Shown one piece after another: positions 61,081 through 64,000 of a DNA stretch of 64,000 nt. The stretch lies in contig NZ_FNKQ01000007.1 in assembly GCF_900100875.1 (NCBI RefSeq), positions 1-64,000 on the forward strand, written 5' to 3'. A program made the position numbers and the translations under genes. The notes below the pieces were generated by a model that did no database searches, had not been told where the DNA came from, and was given only the letters and a program-made list of their open reading frames with translations. This stretch comes from Halopelagius longus (GTDB lineage Archaea; Halobacteriota; Halobacteria; Halobacteriales; Haloferacaceae). How positions within the stretch are numbered: position 1 is the first letter of the stretch; every line of letters begins with the position of its first letter.

Positions 61081-61374
61081 TTAGAGGTCAATTCCGGCTT
61101 CGTCTAGGAACCGTTGAAGCAACGGTTTCACGCCCGGGGAGTCGATTTCTTCGACGCTCCCTCCATCGTGGCGTTCGTGAACGCCGTGCTGGTTGTCGTA
61201 TCGGAGGATGGGATTCTCGGCTCTTTTCTTCCCGTATTGGAACCTGTATTTTACTCCCTCCGGGGATTTCTCCGATTTCAGGACAGAGAGGATGCGGATG
61301 TTGACAATTTCGTCCCCTTTCTCACGGGTTTCGTCGATGACTACTTCGACGTCGTCTTCGGGTGCCATCTGCAT
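61081..61374 (-). CDS. TumE/DUF6516-type protein, probable toxin
   Basis: 97 residues. DEIVNIRILSVLKSEKSPEG, VKYRFQYGKKRAENPILRYD, NQHGVHERHDG. The YRFxYG...RYDNxHGxxxRH pattern matches the DUF6516/TumE group of type II toxins. The wHTH antitoxin candidate follows 35 bp downstream. A GTTGGTT/AACCAAC inverted repeat (61406-61423) precedes the start. Confidence 0.75.
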   Translation of the reverse strand: MQMAPEDDVEVVIDETREKGDEIVNIRILSVLKSEKSPEGVKYRFQYGKKRAENPILRYDNQHGVHERHDGGSVEEIDSPGVKPLLQRFLDEAGIDL

Positions 61375-61405
61375 ATGTTGGTGATATTGCCAATACTATG
61401 GGGAC

Positions 61406-61423
61406 GTTGGTTTAGTAACCAAC
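61406..61423. promoter_or_regulatory. adjacent inverted repeat GTTGGTT-TAGT-AACCAAC
   Basis: Uses the same half-site as the N23 elements but with the arms next to each other. Lies 32-49 bp upstream of the TumE-like start. Confidence 0.45.
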
Positions 61424-61432
61424 AATAGAGAT

Positions 61433-61519
61433 GTGACGTTCTTCGAGCCCCAGAGCGGAGATGCCGTCGAACTCGGGGACGGGGACTACGTCCTCGAGTT
61501 GGGGGTCATCGTGTTCTGA
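61433..61519 (+). pseudogene. C-terminal coding remnant
   Basis: A short acidic frame, TFFEPQSGDAVELGDGDYVL then ELGVIVF and TGA (61517-61519), has haloarchaeal composition but no recognisable beginning. Probably the 3' end of a lost gene. Confidence 0.3.
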
Positions 61520-61525
61520 CGCCAG

Positions 61526-61759
61526 TTAGACGAGGTTGTACTTGAGGACGAGGAACACGAAGCCTACGAGAAGCGCCAGCAGCCCGATTTTTGCGAGTAC
61601 GGATTCGAATCTCGTCGTGAGGTGGGGAACGCCTACTGCGGGCTGTCCCCGTACGCCGTCGACCGCACCAAGGGCTACGTAGATCGCCCCAAGAAGGGCA
61701 ACCGCTCCAAACGCGGCTTCGACAGGCCCAATACCAAATATCATGACTTTCGCCTCCAT
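61526..61759 (-). CDS. small two-helix membrane protein
   Basis: 77 residues from ATG 61759 (ATG 61744 possible). Helices FGAVALLGAIYVALGAV and VLAKIGLLALLVGFVFLVL. Function unknown; a similar-sized membrane protein is encoded divergently at 61856. Confidence 0.65.
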   Translation of the reverse strand: MEAKVMIFGIGPVEAAFGAVALLGAIYVALGAVDGVRGQPAVGVPHLTTRFESVLAKIGLLALLVGFVFLVLKYNLV

Positions 61760-61855
61760 TAATGTTAGGTGAGTGCCAGAACTGCATAAGTGCCTCGCCG
61801 GAACTGCGGACATAGTGGTCAAACACTTAAATTGAAAAGTCTCTAACTATAACAT

Positions 61856-62101
61856 ATGTCCGTAGGCCCTGACAATCCCATAGTGAATTTGCTATTTGGA
61901 AATGTAGTGTACGTACTCGGCCTTCTCATACTCACCTCTATCTTCCAAGTCACACCAGAGGCCGCCGTCCAAGGCGCATTTCAGGGAACGGCCCCTTCGC
62001 TCCTCAATGCGTATCTTCTGGTTGGTGCGATGTTGGGGGCCGTAGATATTCTCGTGGTCCTCACCCCTTTTCTCTCGCTGGCAGGCAGCAGTGGATGGTG
62101 A
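61856..62101 (+). CDS. small two-helix membrane protein
   Basis: 81 residues. Helices NVVYVLGLLILTSIF and NAYLLVGAMLGAVDILVVLT. No family recognised. Divergent from the small membrane protein at 61526 and convergent with the wHTH gene. Confidence 0.6.
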   Translation: MSVGPDNPIVNLLFGNVVYVLGLLILTSIFQVTPEAAVQGAFQGTAPSLLNAYLLVGAMLGAVDILVVLTPFLSLAGSSGW

Positions 62102-62120
62102 AGTACCTCCTGAGGAGAAA

Positions 62121-62462
62121 CTACTCTTCGAGGTGTCCGTCGCGCTCAAGCAGAGCCTGCAGCGTGACACCGTCGAGTTTGTAGAGAAGCTCTGCGATAT
62201 CGTTCTCCTCGTTGAGTCGGTACCGCTGTCGCGCCTCCGACTGTCGCGTCTCCTCGACGATCCTGACGTCGACGAAGTCGTCGATGTGGTCGTACACCGT
62301 CGACCGAGCGATCCCCGCCTGTCGGGCGATTTCACTCACGTTCAGCTCGTACCCTCGTTCATCGACGAAGACGCTCAGAATTCGCACTCGAGCTGGCTTC
62401 CCAAGTAACCACACCAACGGCGTGTCATCCGCGAACGCCTCGGACTCCTTCTGTTGTTCCAT
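62121..62462 (-). CDS. winged-helix regulator
   Basis: 113 residues. PARVRILSVFVDERGYELNV and SEIARQAGIARSTVYDHIDD form the wHTH; EETRQSEARQRYRLNEENDI is the wing region. A typical haloarchaeal plasmid regulator. Divergent from the gene at 62568. Confidence 0.87.
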   Translation of the reverse strand: MEQQKESEAFADDTPLVWLLGKPARVRILSVFVDERGYELNVSEIARQAGIARSTVYDHIDDFVDVRIVEETRQSEARQRYRLNEENDIAELLYKLDGVTLQALLERDGHLEE

Positions 62463-62567
62463 CTCAATTATAACATCGTCCTAGGGGCACATAAGTGCAC
62501 TGTGCAAACTGCAATAGTGTATACTACAAGCAACACATATGGTGTCATACTACTACAATACAGAGAG

Positions 62568-62846
62568 ATGGGAAGTCAAGCGAACAGAAATCGGATCGTG
62601 CGCAAAATGCTCCGGAAGCGAATCGTTGGCGGCCACAACAAGCAAATCGACACCATCGTCAATATGGTCCTCCCGTCTCACGAACAAGGCCGTGGGCGGC
62701 AGTTGCTTGAGGAGCTGGTAACCGACCCCGACGCACCGATTGAAGCCTACGGCGGCCAACGAAACGCCGTCCGTCTTACCAGTATCTCAGACGCCGTGGA
62801 CTACCTGAAAGAAAACGGCGGCGACGTGCCCTTCGGGTTCGACTAA
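62568..62846 (+). CDS. small hypothetical protein
   Basis: 92 residues. A basic N-terminus (NRNRIVRKMLRKRIVGGHNK) could bind nucleic acid; the rest is QLLEELVTDPDAPIEAYGGQ and ISDAVDYLKENGGDVPFGFD. Family not recognised. ATG 62568 fits the haloarchaeal composition; the longer frame upstream does not. Confidence 0.65.
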   Translation: MGSQANRNRIVRKMLRKRIVGGHNKQIDTIVNMVLPSHEQGRGRQLLEELVTDPDAPIEAYGGQRNAVRLTSISDAVDYLKENGGDVPFGFD

Positions 62847-63077
62847 ACCCGAGGGCCACTACCGTTTGAAGAAGTGCAGGCATATCCGCCGGTGGGAGTT
62901 CGGGACTGTCGAGCGCGACATCCCACAGTATTTTGATAGCAACATGCGGTTCGCGGAGGACACGTAGATACATTACAACGATTGCCTCAGATCTCGGTTA
63001 TTCGCTGTGCGAGTTAGCGGAGGACAACTTCTGATTGCAATTCAAAACAGTACCGGGAGCTGATCAGTCCTGGCACT
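62847..63077. other. intergenic, no gene seen
   Basis: 231 bp without supported coding sequence. Confidence 0.35.
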
Positions 63078-63341
63078 CTACTCGCTTTCAGCCTCCGGTT
63101 GAATCTGTCGAACGTCTTCAGCGAGTCTGTGGAGATACTCTCGAAGCACCTCCATATCGTCTTGGGCTTCCTCGAGGGTTCTCGCTTTCACCTTTCCCTT
63201 GATTTTGTCTTCATCACGTGTGCCCTGGCCGCGTTTGATCTGAACGGTGATGGAGACGCCGGTATCACTGCGTTCGATATATTGCGTTTCAGGAGGCTGT
63301 TCATCGGTTGCGTCGTTCGTGGACTAATTGGATTCTGGCAT
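63078..63341 (-). pseudogene. DUF7389-like small protein with early in-frame TAG
   Basis: The minus strand reads MPESN, TAG (63324-63326), then STNDATDEQPPETQYIERSD, TGVSITVQIKRGQGTRDEDK and IKGKVKARTLEEAQDDMEVL to TAG at 63078. The body matches a common small haloarchaeal family (YVERSD.GVSLTVQLKRG.GTRDQDK). No alternative start precedes the conserved part, so the single stop at codon 6 should silence it. Confidence 0.6.
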
Positions 63342-63485
63342 TGCTAAGAATGGATGAGTCGTTTAGCGCGCTGTGCGCCACTGTCGATGGAAGCAAGGAG
63401 GATCGCTTACGCGCTATCTCAATAGGAGAGTACGTGAGAACGCGTGTTCAGCTCCCCCACATGAATTAGTGATCTACAGCAGATC

Positions 63486-63977
63486 TCAGAAGTGAACGTC
63501 AGCGGGTACGATCCAGAGGTTCTCGCTCTCCTCAAGAACTCGGTCTAACTGTTCCCGGTGACGGATCCCATTTGCGTACTCGTTGTACAGGAAGATCGTC
63601 GGTCCGTTGTATGCTCCCACTTGGTAGAATGCGTGCCGAGCGAGGTCCTCGTCACGCATAATCTCCTCGGCGGTGAGGTTGTCGAGCGCCTCTTTCACCC
63701 GTTCGAGATTACGTTCGAACTCCTCCTTTGTCGCTTCCCACCCACGGTCAAGCAGTTCTTGGCCAGTGTTCGAGTCAACGGGCGCAGCGATCGGGAGATC
63801 ACCCCAACGCGCCTTGCCTGCGACGGAGGTGCCCTCTTCATCGAACGTGACATAGTAATCAAAGACGGCGCAGGAGTGCAGGTCTGCACCCACTAACTGG
63901 TCGAACACCGTCCTTCCGGTGGCTAACGCGTCGTCCTGCGTCGATGCCTCTACCAGCGCGTAGATGACCATGTGCAT
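63486..63977 (-). CDS. hypothetical protein
   Basis: 163 residues from ATG 63977 (GTG 63986 or ATG 63971 also possible). MVIYALVEASTQDDALATGR, FDYYVTFDEEGTSVAGKARW, FLYNEYANGIRHREQLDRVL. Resembles uncharacterised proteins of haloarchaeal plasmids; an alpha/beta fold is likely. The upstream context lies outside the window. Confidence 0.7.
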   Translation of the reverse strand: MHMVIYALVEASTQDDALATGRTVFDQLVGADLHSCAVFDYYVTFDEEGTSVAGKARWGDLPIAAPVDSNTGQELLDRGWEATKEEFERNLERVKEALDNLTAEEIMRDEDLARHAFYQVGAYNGPTIFLYNEYANGIRHREQLDRVLEESENLWIVPADVHF

Positions 63978-64000
63978 CTCGAACACCTTGAAGCGCCGAC

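Overview
The window comes from a halophilic archaeon (class Halobacteria). The predicted proteins are acidic, secreted proteins carry twin-arginine signals, halocyanin-type cupredoxins are present, and the replication gene is an archaeal Orc1/Cdc6. The single Orc1/Cdc6 with flanking origin repeats, a ParA partition locus, an integrase and many broken genes point to a megaplasmid or an integrated plasmid, not a core chromosome.

Layout. 1-2.1 kb: gene-poor and lower in GC, ending in an internally deleted integrase relic. 2.2-6.7 kb: a nonsense-interrupted MEDS/GAF sensor and a thiol-redox group (redoxin, glutaredoxin-like protein, DsbA-like remnant, thioredoxin-reductase-like flavoprotein with an in-frame amber codon, VTT membrane protein). 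7-18 kb: an exported oxidation cluster with a ferritin-like/spondin fusion, a cupredoxin/PQQ-sugar-dehydrogenase fusion translationally coupled to an unrecognised Tat protein, a second PQQ sugar dehydrogenase and a sorbosone-dehydrogenase-like propeller. 18-19.6 kb: GAF protein, MsrB and MsrA. 20.7-26.9 kb: an Ebo-like cluster (phosphodiesterase, inositol-phosphate synthase, TatD hydrolase, two EboE-like TIM barrels, UbiA-like EboC). 27-37 kb: flavoprotein disulfide reductases, a GH15 glucoamylase/trehalase-like enzyme, an epimerase/dehydrogenase and small stress proteins. 37-49.5 kb: metal handling, with an operon of multicopper oxidase, ZIP transporter and halocyanin next to a DtxR regulator, then a CopZ/P1B-ATPase pair and MerA with an HxlR regulator. 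50-64 kb: integrase, ParA with a partner, 9-bp repeats, a Fic/Doc-like protein, origin and Orc1/Cdc6, an ArdC-like metallopeptidase, a TumE-type toxin-antitoxin pair and several small regulators.

How it may fit together. A 53-bp block is identical at 1783 and 50063, in both places directly ahead of integrase sequence: a relic on the left and an intact gene on the right. The 48 kb between them may be one integrated element and the replication/partition segment to the right another, sharing one attachment sequence. The left block is rich in extracellular oxidoreductases, thiol repair and metal handling, as expected for stress-adaptive cargo.

Likely regulatory sites read directly from the sequence include a TTAG-N6-CTAA palindrome in front of both the DtxR gene and the multicopper oxidase operon, CYGTA/TACRG half-sites eight bases apart around the PQQ cluster, and an inverted repeat TTAACCAAC-N23-GTTGGTTAA found three times between 57.6 and 59.5 kb. 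Several genes are broken by single in-frame stop codons with the frame intact on both sides (2673, 4893, 5293, 63324).
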